Below, piece after piece: positions 57,412 to 64,000 of a stretch of DNA of 64,000 nucleotides. Each line of letters opens with the position of its first letter. Position 1 is the stretch's first letter. Origin of the DNA: Flavobacterium ustbae. GTDB taxonomy: Bacteria; Bacteroidota; Bacteroidia; Flavobacteriales; Flavobacteriaceae. A model generated the notes under the pieces. It saw only the letters and a list, made by a program, of their open reading frames with translations. It ran no database searches and was not told the DNA's origin. A program made the position numbers and the translations under genes. The stretch lies in the NCBI RefSeq assembly GCF_003946915.1, contig NZ_RPOC01000010.1:1-64000 (forward strand), in the 5' to 3' direction.

Positions 57412-58599
57412 TTACTCTACGATTTCAGTTACCTGACCAGCACCAACTGTTCTACCACCTTCACGGATAGCGAAACGTAAACCTACGTTCATAGCGATTG
57501 GGCTTAATAAAGCAACCTCGATAGTTAAGTTATCACCTGGCATTACCATCTCTACACCTGCTGGTAAAGAAATAACTCCTGTTACGTCAGTTGTACGTAC
57601 GTAGAACTGTGGACGGTAGTTATTGTGGAATGGAGTGTGACGTCCACCTTCTTCTTTTTTCAAGATATAAACCTCAGCTTTGAATTTAGCGTGTGGTTTT
57701 ACTGAACCTGGCTTAATAATAACCATACCTCTTTTGATATCAGCTTTATCAATACCTCTTAACAATAAACCTACGTTATCTCCAGCTTCACCTCTATCAA
57801 GGATTTTACGGAACATCTCAACTCCTGTAATAGTAGAAGTTAATTTTTCAGCTCCCATACCAATGATTTCAACAGGATCTCCAGTGTTAGCAACTCCAGT
57901 TTCGATACGACCCGTAGCAACAGTTCCACGACCTGTAATTGTAAATACGTCCTCAACTGGCATCAAGAATGGTTTAGCTACGTCACGTACTGGCTCTTCG
58001 ATCCAAGCATCAACAGCTTCCATTAATTCGATAATTTTAGGTACCCAGTTTGGATCATTGTTTAATCCTCCTAAAGCAGAACCTTGAACAACAGGACCAT
58101 TATCTCCATCATATTCGTAGAAAGATAATAAATCTCTAATTTCCATTTCAACAAGCTCTAATAACTCAGCATCATCAACCATATCCACTTTGTTCATGAA
58201 AACAACGATTCTTGGAATACCAACCTGACGTCCTAAAAGGATGTGCTCACGAGTTTGTGGCATTGGACCATCTGTAGCAGCAACTACTAAGATAGCACCG
58301 TCCATTTGAGCAGCACCAGTAACCATGTTCTTTACGTAATCCGCGTGACCTGGACAGTCAACGTGAGCGTAGTGACGGTTAGCTGTTTCATACTCTACGT
58401 GTGATGTATTAATAGTAATACCTCTTTCTTTCTCCTCTGGAGCGTTATCGATTTGATCAAACGATTTTGCTTGACAGTAACCAGCATCTGACAATACTTT
58501 TGTAATTGCAGCAGTTAATGTAGTTTTTCCGTGATCTACGTGTCCAATTGTACCTATGTTTAAGTGCGGTTTGGAACGATTAAAATTCTCCTTTGCCAT
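57412..58599 (-). CDS. tuf: Elongation factor Tu
   Basis: 395 residues. GTPase motifs GHVDHGKTT (18-26), DCPGHADY (about 81-88), NKVDMVD (about 136-142). Domain II and III motifs [11 protein letters not shown] and GGRHTPF are present. Carries aminoacyl-tRNA to the ribosome. Only tuf copy in the window. It lies downstream of three tRNAs, one for Thr immediately before it. Confidence 0.98.
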   Translation of the reverse strand: MAKENFNRSKPHLNIGTIGHVDHGKTTLTAAITKVLSDAGYCQAKSFDQIDNAPEEKERGITINTSHVEYETANRHYAHVDCPGHADYVKNMVTGAAQMDGAILVVAATDGPMPQTREHILLGRQVGIPRIVVFMNKVDMVDDAELLELVEMEIRDLLSFYEYDGDNGPVVQGSALGGLNNDPNWVPKIIELMEAVDAWIEEPVRDVAKPFLMPVEDVFTITGRGTVATGRIETGVANTGDPVEIIGMGAEKLTSTITGVEMFRKILDRGEAGDNVGLLLRGIDKADIKRGMVIIKPGSVKPHAKFKAEVYILKKEEGGRHTPFHNNYRPQFYVRTTDVTGVISLPAGVEMVMPGDNLTIEVALLSPIAMNVGLRFAIREGGRTVGAGQVTEIVE

Positions 58600-58654
58600 T
58601 TTACTTAATTTTTAATCTTAGTTATATATTAATTTTCAATTTCCTACTTACTTG

Positions 58655-58726
58655 AGCCAATGTCGGGATTTGAACCCGAGACCTCTTCCTTACCAAGGAA
58701 GCACTCTACCCCTGAGCTACACCGGC
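58655..58726 (-). tRNA. tRNA-Thr (anticodon GGT)
   Basis: 72 nt. Acceptor GCCGGTG/CATTGGC (with G-T pairs), anticodon stem CTTCC/GGAAG, loop TTGGTAA reading GGT, T-arm TCGGGTTCAAATCCCGA. It lies about 55 bp before tuf, as thrT does in E. coli. Confidence 0.95.
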
Positions 58727-58812
58727 AGAGAGTTCTGATTTTAGATTTTCAGAATTTAGATTTTAGATTTTTCTTCCAAAACCACAATGCCAAATCTCGA
58801 CTTCTTGTTTTG

Positions 58813-58893
58813 TGGGGAGAGCAGGATTCGAACCTGCGAAGTTCACACAGCAGATTTACAGTCTGCCCTCGTTGGCCGCTTGAGTATCTCCCC
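58813..58893 (-). tRNA. tRNA-Tyr (anticodon GTA)
   Basis: 81 nt with a long variable arm. Acceptor GGGGAGA/TCTCCCC, anticodon loop CTGTAAA reading GTA, T-arm GCAGGTTCGAATCCTGC, discriminator A. Second tRNA of the tuf-linked cluster. Confidence 0.95.
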
Positions 58894-59012
58894 AAATAAT
58901 TTATGATTTAGAATTAAGAATTCAGATTTCTCCAAAACTCAATCAAGATCACAAATTGTTGTTTTTCAATATTTTAAAAGAACAAATTTCAAATCGTATT
59001 TGAAATTTTCTG

Positions 59013-59086
59013 AGCCGATAGAGGGACTCGAACCCACGACCTGCTGATTACAAATCAGCTGCTCTAGCCAGCTGAGCTACATCGGC
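59013..59086 (-). tRNA. tRNA-Thr (anticodon TGT)
   Basis: 74 nt. Acceptor GCCGATG/TATCGGC, D-arm AGCTCAGCTGGCTAGAGC, anticodon loop TTTGTAA reading TGT, T-arm GTGGGTTCGAGTCCCTC. First tRNA after the promoter at 59124; it heads the tRNA-tuf transcript. Confidence 0.95.
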
Positions 59087-59095
59087 GAATACATT

Positions 59096-59122
59096 AAAAA
59101 AGTCCGCTATTTCTAACGGACT
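59096..59122 (-). terminator. hpf terminator overlapping the tRNA/tuf start site
   Basis: On the minus strand AGTCCG (59122-59117) pairs with CGGACT (59106-59101), 10-nt loop, followed by TTTTT. It ends transcripts from the hpf gene. Its 5' arm begins two bases after the -7 box at 59124, so an RNA started at the expected site (near 59120) would lack part of that arm. Confidence 0.78.
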
Positions 59123-59123
59123 G

Positions 59124-59152
59124 CAAATGTAGCTATTTTATCTTTTAATCAA
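59124..59152 (-). promoter_or_regulatory. Promoter of the tRNA-tuf operon
   Basis: Minus-strand -7 box TACATTTG (59124-59131) with TTG (59150-59152) 18 nt upstream, both elements of the Bacteroidota consensus. It is one of the best promoters in the window and drives tRNA-Thr onward. Confidence 0.75.
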
Positions 59153-59176
59153 AACATTTTTTGAAAAAAATTTCAA

Positions 59177-59479
59177 TTAAATGTGCGCTCTAATTTTTTC
59201 TTTCCTTTTCACAAGTAAACGTTCTAGCGATTCTGCCGAAAGCTCAACGGCTTCTTCAAATGTTTTACACTGTTTTTTTACCAGAAAATCATCTCCAGGA
59301 ACATTAATCTTTATCTCCACCATCTTATTCTCCTTATCACTCGTTCTTTCCACTTTCAAAAAAACATCTGATGAAACCACTCGATCGTAGTATTTTTCTA
59401 GCTTACCCATTCTTTCTTGGATAAAATCGACCAATTTTCTGTCGACAGTAAAATTAACTGCATGAACATCTACCTTCAT
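59177..59479 (-). CDS. hpf: Ribosome hibernation-promoting factor (short form)
   Basis: 100 residues from the ATG at 59479; the eleven-codon extension to 59512 would overlap the xer stop and is not family-like. Begins MKVDVHAVNFTVDRKLVDFI and has the basic C-terminus RLLVKRKEKIRAHI. Short HPF/YfiA proteins bind the small-subunit decoding region and dimerise or inactivate ribosomes in resting cells. It follows the xer gene by 32 bp. Confidence 0.92.
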   Translation of the reverse strand: MKVDVHAVNFTVDRKLVDFIQERMGKLEKYYDRVVSSDVFLKVERTSDKENKMVEIKINVPGDDFLVKKQCKTFEEAVELSAESLERLLVKRKEKIRAHI

Positions 59480-59511
59480 AATAAAAATTTTAGGGTTAAC
59501 ATTTAGAACCA

Positions 59512-60405
59512 CTATTTACTTCTAGGATGCGCACCCTTATATACTTTTTTAAGTTCCGCCAAACTATTATGGGTATAAACCTGAGTAGACGCTAAACTAG
59601 AATGTCCTAGCAATTCTTTAACTGAATTCAAATCTGCCCCATTGTTTAATAGGTGAGTTGCAAAAGTATGCCGAAGCACATGCGGACTTTTTTTTACCTT
59701 TTCTGAGACCCTACTAAAGTATGAATTTATTAAACGATAAACAAAAGATTCACTCAATTTTAACCCTTTTTTCGAAACAAAAAAATAGTCATAATCTGCT
59801 ACACTTTCCAAATCATCCCTTTCTTTAACATATAAGTCAATTTGATCTGCAATAATTGGCAAGATTGGAATAATGCGTTCTTTATTTCTTTTCCCTAAAA
59901 CTTTAATTGTATTATTTGAGCGATCTACATTTTTAATCATCAAATGAATCAGCTCCGCCCGACGCATTCCTGTAACATAAAACATCTCCACAATAAGCTT
60001 ATCCCGAATTTCTTCAAAACCAACAGGCACATCTATTACCGTAAGCAAATCTTGTAATTCTTTTTCTGAAAAAGGAATCTGAATAACTTTTGGCGTTTTT
60101 AAAGACTTATGCTTCAGCATCGGATTAATCTCTATTTGCCTTGTCTTTAAAAGAAATTTATAAAAAGCTTTTAAAGAAGCCATTTTTCTATTAATAGACA
60201 CATTTGAAATGTTCTGATCAACCAAAGAAACAATCCAACTTCTTACCTGACTATAATTTACCAAATCAGCATTTTCCTGATCAAAAGACTCTTTCAAAAA
60301 CAACTCAAATGAGGCTATATCATTCAGATAAGCTCCAACCGTATGCAAAGAATATTTCTTTTCTAATAAAAGATAATCCGAAAAAGCTTCTTTATTCGTT
60401 TTCAT
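59512..60405 (-). CDS. Tyrosine recombinase XerC/XerD
   Basis: 297 residues, full length. N-terminal SAM-like core-binding domain (about 1-85), catalytic domain with the first Arg in GMRRAEL (about 150), Lys in KVLGKRNKE, HVLRHTFATHL (His and Arg, about 240), and GHSSLASTQVYTH (His and nucleophilic Tyr, about 265-278). It resolves chromosome dimers at dif; XerC or XerD identity cannot be settled. It sits between rpsU and hpf rather than near a phage, as in other Bacteroidota chromosomes to my knowledge. Confidence 0.93.
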   Translation of the reverse strand: MKTNKEAFSDYLLLEKKYSLHTVGAYLNDIASFELFLKESFDQENADLVNYSQVRSWIVSLVDQNISNVSINRKMASLKAFYKFLLKTRQIEINPMLKHKSLKTPKVIQIPFSEKELQDLLTVIDVPVGFEEIRDKLIVEMFYVTGMRRAELIHLMIKNVDRSNNTIKVLGKRNKERIIPILPIIADQIDLYVKERDDLESVADYDYFFVSKKGLKLSESFVYRLINSYFSRVSEKVKKSPHVLRHTFATHLLNNGADLNSVKELLGHSSLASTQVYTHNSLAELKKVYKGAHPRSK

Positions 60406-60432
60406 AAAATCTAAAAATTAAGCACAAAAAAA

Positions 60433-60473
60433 ACCGTTAGCATCAAAATTAAAACATTTTGACCACTAACGGT
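60433..60473 (-). terminator. Hairpin between rpsU and the xer gene
   Basis: ACCGTTAG/CTAACGGT closing stem around an inner TCAAAAT/ATTTTGA stem, followed by TTTTTTTT on the minus strand. It should end or thin transcription after rpsU. Confidence 0.82.
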
Positions 60474-60495
60474 AATTATTTTCGAAAAGCTAATA

Positions 60496-60690
60496 CTAAC
60501 TCTCTAAACTATCTTTCAAGCCTTGAATGTAAGCCGCTTTTTGGATTTGAGCTCTTTTGATAACAGAAGGCTTAATAAAAGCAGTACGTGCTCTTAATTG
60601 ACGAACAGTTCCTGTTTTATCAAATTTTCTTTTATAGCGCTTTAATGCTCTATCGATATTTTCTCCGTCTTTAATTGGTATAATTAACAT
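60496..60690 (-). CDS. rpsU: Ribosomal protein bS21
   Basis: 64 residues. LIIPIKDGENIDRALKRYKRKF then the basic helix TVRQLRARTAFIKPS. In Bacteroidota bS21 (with bS18 and bS6) helps hide the anti-Shine-Dalgarno end of 16S rRNA. The gene is preceded by an unusually strong Shine-Dalgarno, GAGGAGGT (60699-60706), with 8 nt to the ATG, absent before neighbouring genes. This fits known autoregulation of bS21 through ribosomes that lack it. Minus -7 box TACATTTG at 60720-60727. Confidence 0.95.
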   Translation of the reverse strand: MLIIPIKDGENIDRALKRYKRKFDKTGTVRQLRARTAFIKPSVIKRAQIQKAAYIQGLKDSLES

Positions 60691-60698
60691 AATATAGA

Positions 60699-60708
60699 CA
60701 CCTCCTCT
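60699..60708 (-). promoter_or_regulatory. Strong Shine-Dalgarno of rpsU
   Basis: Minus strand reads GAGAGGAGGTG ending 8 nt before the ATG (60690). It is the only clear, full-length SD in the window that I found. Confidence 0.88.
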
Positions 60709-60719
60709 CGTTAAGGCTG

Positions 60720-60727
60720 CAAATGTA
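60720..60727 (-). promoter_or_regulatory. -7 box of rpsU
   Basis: Minus-strand TACATTTG, exact TAnnTTTG match, about 30 bp upstream of the start codon and just before the SD leader. Confidence 0.6.
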
Positions 60728-60795
60728 TGTATTAATTATGAATTATGGCTTATAAATTTTGAATTATTTTGACTAAACTCGATTTTACCGAGTAT

Positions 60796-60925
60796 GCGTG
60801 AGGGATTGCAACGGAAATCTTTTTGTTTTTTCTTTAAAAACAAAAAGATTATAGTGAAAAGCCCGACCCTAAAAACAAAAGCTTCTACGCGTTTGCTAAA
60901 TGCTTTTGTTTTTAGGGTCACGCCC
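60796..60925. repeat. REP-like palindromic element, copy 3 (related)
   Basis: Two nested hairpins: ATCTTTTTGTTTTT/AACAAAAAGAT near 60818-60849, and a perfect 17-bp stem ACCCTAAAAACAAAAGC (60866-60882) with its inverse (60902-60918). The flank CGGAAATC and the AAAAGATT after the first stem match copies 1 and 2. It lies between the acyl-CoA dehydrogenase and rpsU. Confidence 0.72.
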
Positions 60926-60937
60926 AAAATGATAGTT

Positions 60938-62077
60938 TTATTTTAGCAGATTTCTAGAAATAACAAGTTTCTGAATTTCGGTTGTTCCTTCTCCTATCGT
61001 ACATAATTTGGAATCTCTATAAAATTTTTCTACCGGATAGTCTTTGGTATAGCCATATCCTCCATGAATCTGAACAGCTTCATTGGCAATTTTGACACAT
61101 GCCTCTGAGGCATACATTTTTGCCATAGCGCCTGATGTCGTAACTGGTTTATGTTTTTGTTTCAAGAAAGCGGCTTTATGAAGCAATAATTCTGAAGCTT
61201 CAATTTCTGTTGCCATTTCTGCTAACTTAAAAGAGATTCCTTGGAAATTACTAATTGGCTGTCCGAACTGATGTCTTTCTTTTGAGTATTTCAATGCAGC
61301 TTCATACGCGCCTTTTGCAATTCCTAAAGACAGAGCGCCGATAGAGATTCTTCCGCCATCTAGAATTTTCATAGCCTGAACAAAACCTTCTCCCACTTCT
61401 CCCAACCTATTTTCATCGGGAACACGGCAATTATCAAAAACCAATTCGGCAGTTTCGCTTGCTCGCATTCCTAATTTATTTTCTTTTTTGCCTGACGAAA
61501 AGCCTTTCATTCCTTTTTCAAAAACAAAAGCTGTCATTCCTTTAGAATCGCCTTTTTCACCAGTTCTTACCACAACGACTGCAACATCTCCTGAAATTGC
61601 ATGTGTAATAAAGTTTTTAGCACCATTTACAATCCAATGATCTCCATCTTTGACTGCTGTAGTATTCATTCCCCCAGCATCAGAGCCAGTATTATGTTCT
61701 GTCAAACCCCATGCACCAATATGTTCTGCGGTAGCTAGTTTTGGAAGCCATTTTTTCTTTTGCTCTTCGTTACCAAAAGTCAAAATATGATTGGTGCATA
61801 ACGAATTATGAGCCGCAACAGATAGTCCGATGGACGGATCTACTTTTGAAATTTCATCAATTACCGTAACATATTCATGATAACCCAAACCAGAACCTCC
61901 ATATTCTTCTGGAACTAAAACGCCCATGAAGCCCATCTCGCCAAGTTGCTTAAATAACGGAATTGGAAAAATTTGCGCTTCATCCCATTCCATTATATAA
62001 GGTCTAATATTTTTTTCTGCAAAATCTTTTATAGATTGTGCAATCATTAGTTGTGTTTCGTTGTAGTCAAAGTTCAT
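60938..62077 (-). CDS. Acyl-CoA dehydrogenase
   Basis: 379 residues, full length. FAD-binding [14 protein letters not shown] (about 132-145), then GAKNFITH, then the C-terminal helical domain with [14 protein letters not shown] and the catalytic Glu in GEGTTEIQ (about 364-371). Oxidises acyl-CoA to enoyl-CoA, passing electrons to ETF; chain length or branched-chain preference is not determinable. Downstream of the HhH gene by 13 bp, so likely co-transcribed. Confidence 0.92.
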   Translation of the reverse strand: MNFDYNETQLMIAQSIKDFAEKNIRPYIMEWDEAQIFPIPLFKQLGEMGFMGVLVPEEYGGSGLGYHEYVTVIDEISKVDPSIGLSVAAHNSLCTNHILTFGNEEQKKKWLPKLATAEHIGAWGLTEHNTGSDAGGMNTTAVKDGDHWIVNGAKNFITHAISGDVAVVVVRTGEKGDSKGMTAFVFEKGMKGFSSGKKENKLGMRASETAELVFDNCRVPDENRLGEVGEGFVQAMKILDGGRISIGALSLGIAKGAYEAALKYSKERHQFGQPISNFQGISFKLAEMATEIEASELLLHKAAFLKQKHKPVTTSGAMAKMYASEACVKIANEAVQIHGGYGYTKDYPVEKFYRDSKLCTIGEGTTEIQKLVISRNLLK

Positions 62078-62090
62078 GAGTTAGTTTCTT

Positions 62091-62978
62091 TTAGAACTCC
62101 AAATATAAACTAATTATTTTTGCTTTTTCAACAGGAAAATCTTTAATTTTTGCTAAATCCTCAATATTATTAAAATTTCCGTTCATACTTCTATATATTA
62201 CGATTTGTCTTGCAAGCCCATATTTGAAGTATGAGAATTGAGCTAGTTCTTTTAATGACGCCTCATTCACATTTATTTTCTTTAAATCTGAAGGGATTAC
62301 AACTTTGAAATGACTGTTCAATTCATTTATAACTTCTGGCGAAAGTCCCCAGACATCCTTCATTTGTTCCATGGACACAAAAGCTCCAAAAATTTCTTTC
62401 TGTTTGAGTATTCTGGTAGACAACCCTTCTCCTATTCCGTAAATTTTCATTAAATCTTCTTTCGTTGCCTGATTAATATCTAAGATTGCGAGCTTTTCTT
62501 TTTTTGGAAAACTTTTTATACTGAATTCTTTTTTCTCAGTAGTCGAATTGCTTTTATTCTGTTTCCAATCTGGAAATTTAAATAAGGGAGAAATTTTATT
62601 TAATAACGAATCGGAAATTCCAGTGACTTTTTGAAACTCTTCTGCTGAATTGACATATTTATTTTCTTTTCGAAAGACTAGTAAACGATCGATTTCTTCT
62701 ACCGACATTCCGAGTTTATAACCTTTGTAATCTGAAATAAAATTAGGATTGAAAAGATAAACCGCTGGTTTTGCATTTGTATTAATCAATTTCTCCTGAT
62801 CGATTTCTGATTGAAGAGCAAGCCATTCTTCTTTTTCTGCACTTTTTGTTTCTGAGATATTAGAATCGGAAAACAAATAAAACAGTTGCAAACTGATCAT
62901 TATAACAAAAAGCATAAAAATGCCTATTCGCTGCTGTTTGGTAAAATGAAAATACTTATTGAGAAACTTAAAATTCAT
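62091..62978 (-). CDS. Membrane-anchored helix-hairpin-helix protein
   Basis: 295 residues from the ATG at 62978. One N-terminal membrane helix (about 18-40, IGIFMLFVIMISLQLFYLF). Three HhH units follow: about 85-125 (GMSVEEIDRLLVFRK), about 165-215 (DINQATKEDLMKIYGIGEGL) and about 235-295 (NVNEASLKELAQFSYFKYGLARQI). The architecture resembles ComEA-type DNA-binding proteins involved in uptake, but longer. No competence genes are nearby. It is first in a pair with the acyl-CoA dehydrogenase. Confidence 0.85.
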   Translation of the reverse strand: MNFKFLNKYFHFTKQQRIGIFMLFVIMISLQLFYLFSDSNISETKSAEKEEWLALQSEIDQEKLINTNAKPAVYLFNPNFISDYKGYKLGMSVEEIDRLLVFRKENKYVNSAEEFQKVTGISDSLLNKISPLFKFPDWKQNKSNSTTEKKEFSIKSFPKKEKLAILDINQATKEDLMKIYGIGEGLSTRILKQKEIFGAFVSMEQMKDVWGLSPEVINELNSHFKVVIPSDLKKINVNEASLKELAQFSYFKYGLARQIVIYRSMNGNFNNIEDLAKIKDFPVEKAKIISLYLEF

Positions 62979-63200
62979 ACTAGAAATACATTTAAAAAAC
63001 AATATGAGAAAAATCCTTCAAATTTATCAAGAAAATTAGTAAGAAAAGTAGTTTTTAAAAAATTATCGAATCTGTTACAAAAGGCCAATTAATTTAATGA
63101 ATATCAATACTTAGAGAATCTTTCTTACGAGTATTGTAAAAAAAACAAACATTTTATAACTTAAAAGATGATAATTGTTTTTATTTTTTGCAAAAAACAA

Positions 63201-63208
63201 TACATTTG
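63201..63208 (+). promoter_or_regulatory. -7 box of the right-edge permease gene
   Basis: TACATTTG matches TAnnTTTG, 31 bp before the ATG at 63240, with a TTG at 63175-63177 (23 nt upstream, at the wide end). Confidence 0.5.
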
Positions 63209-63239
63209 GCACTTAATAACAATAAACCAATATTATAGT

Positions 63240-64000
63240 ATGTCAATAATGAGAGTTAAACCAATATCTGCCTTTGAGGCCGATATGAAAAAAAGTGATT
63301 TAAAAAGGGTTTTAGGAAAATGGAGCCTTACTGCGATTGGAGTTGGTGCCATTATTGGCGGAGGAATTTTTGTATTAACCGGTACTGGAGCCTATTACCA
63401 TGCAGGTCCAGCATTAGCAATTTCGTTTATCATTGCAGGTATTGCGTGTGTTTTTGCGGCTCTTTGCTATTCTGAATTTGCATCAATTTTACCTGTAGAA
63501 GGATCTGCTTACGCTTATGCTTATGGTACAATTGGAGAAATTTTTGCCTGGATTATTGGATGGGGACTTATTCTCGAATATGCAATGGGATCTATGACGG
63601 TAGCGGTTTCCTGGTCTGGGTACTTTAATAAATTGCTAAAACTATTTCATATAAAACTTCCTGATTGGCTTACAACAGATCCTGCAAGTTATACTGGAGA
63701 AGGTTTCTCTATGAATCTTCCAGCTTTCTTGATCGTTATTCTAGTTATTTCGTTACTTATTAAAGGAACAAAAAGTGCAGCAAAAGCAAATAATGCTATT
63801 GTAATCCTTAAAGTTTCGGCGGTAATCTTTGTAATTGTTGCTGGTCTTTTCTTCATCAATACAGCAAACTGGAGTCCGTTTATTCCTGAAGCAACTCAGA
63901 TTATTGAAAAAGAGACAACTCATAATGCTTACGGAATTGGTGGAATCATTTCTGGAGCTGCTGCAATTTTCTTTGCTTATGTTGGTTTTGATGCCGTTTC
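63240..64000 (+). CDS. APC-type amino acid permease, 5' part (CAT branch)
   Basis: Open to the right edge: about 253 codons seen from the ATG at 63240 (a second ATG is at 63249). Begins MSIMRVKPISAFEADMKK; the first helix has AIGVGAIIGGGIFVLTGTG, the substrate site of the superfamily, and later ILEYAMGSMTVAVSWSGY and FFAYVGFDAV, typical of the cationic amino acid transporter (YfnA/CAT) branch. Different branch from the permease at 25512. The C-terminal helices are outside the window. Confidence 0.88.
   Translation, partial: MSIMRVKPISAFEADMKKSDLKRVLGKWSLTAIGVGAIIGGGIFVLTGTGAYYHAGPALAISFIIAGIACVFAALCYSEFASILPVEGSAYAYAYGTIGEIFAWIIGWGLILEYAMGSMTVAVSWSGYFNKLLKLFHIKLPDWLTTDPASYTGEGFSMNLPAFLIVILVISLLIKGTKSAAKANNAIVILKVSAVIFVIVAGLFFINTANWSPFIPEATQIIEKETTHNAYGIGGIISGAAAIFFAYVGFDAV

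Noticed and set aside
59512-60405. Xer-type recombinase as a mobile-element integrase
   Set aside because: It sits between rpsU and hpf in a housekeeping block with no attachment-site duplication or phage genes; the full Xer domain layout is present.

Overview
The window is a contiguous piece of an AT-rich chromosome from the Bacteroidota, almost certainly genus Flavobacterium or a close relative. The evidence is the protein sequences (a Bacteroidota-type split KdpD, two aconitases side by side, DUF3467 next to rpoC, a lipoprotein with an S-N-D-D export-type start), the many TAnnTTTG promoter boxes of the Bacteroidota type, and the near absence of Shine-Dalgarno sequences except before rpsU. 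No prophage, insertion sequence, CRISPR array or secretion island is visible. This is core chromosome with a few specialised operons and an unusual number of intergenic palindromes.

Layout. 1-1050: leader and three tandem promoters of an rRNA operon that runs off the left edge on the minus strand, then repeat-rich non-coding DNA. 1052-3362: a luciferase-like flavin oxidoreductase and a polysaccharide deacetylase, both minus. 3532-15116: a potassium-uptake locus made of a sigma-54-type response regulator, three small proteins including KdpF, KdpA, KdpB, KdpC, an outer-membrane porin, a KdpD reduced to its sensor and USP parts, and a separate membrane histidine kinase. 15192-15641: an acetyltransferase. 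15898-24871: a DNA-damage locus with a self-cleaving S24 repressor divergent from a Y-family polymerase overlapping a DnaE-type polymerase, then a DnaQ/GIY-YIG nuclease fusion, exonuclease III, AlkB and a DUF1810 protein.

25029-32802: a small membrane protein, an APC permease, a probable surface lipoprotein, a small secreted domain protein, a Tam-like methyltransferase, a histidine kinase/response regulator pair and a LysM-NlpC/P60 peptidase. 33210-43145: aconitases A and B, a MoxR ATPase, a SurA-like chaperone and a lipoprotein alpha-amylase. 43367-44959: release factor 3.

45323-60690 is the classical transcription/translation block on the minus strand. In transcription order it reads rpsU, xer recombinase, hpf, tRNA-Thr(TGT), tRNA-Tyr, tRNA-Thr(GGT), tuf, tRNA-Trp, secE, nusG, rplK, rplA, rplJ, rplL, rpoB, rpoC, DUF3467. 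60938-64000 holds an acyl-CoA dehydrogenase, a helix-hairpin-helix protein and the 5' part of a second APC permease cut by the right edge.

The points most worth a second look are: the rewired Kdp regulation; an inverted repeat of different sequence in nearly every gap of the kdp operon and in many other gaps; the damage-repair gene neighbourhood with its own LexA-like switch; a terminator hairpin that overlaps the tRNA/tuf promoter so that only read-through RNA should form it; the lone strong Shine-Dalgarno at rpsU; and the triplicated rRNA promoter. All function calls come from reading the sequence; no database search was run.
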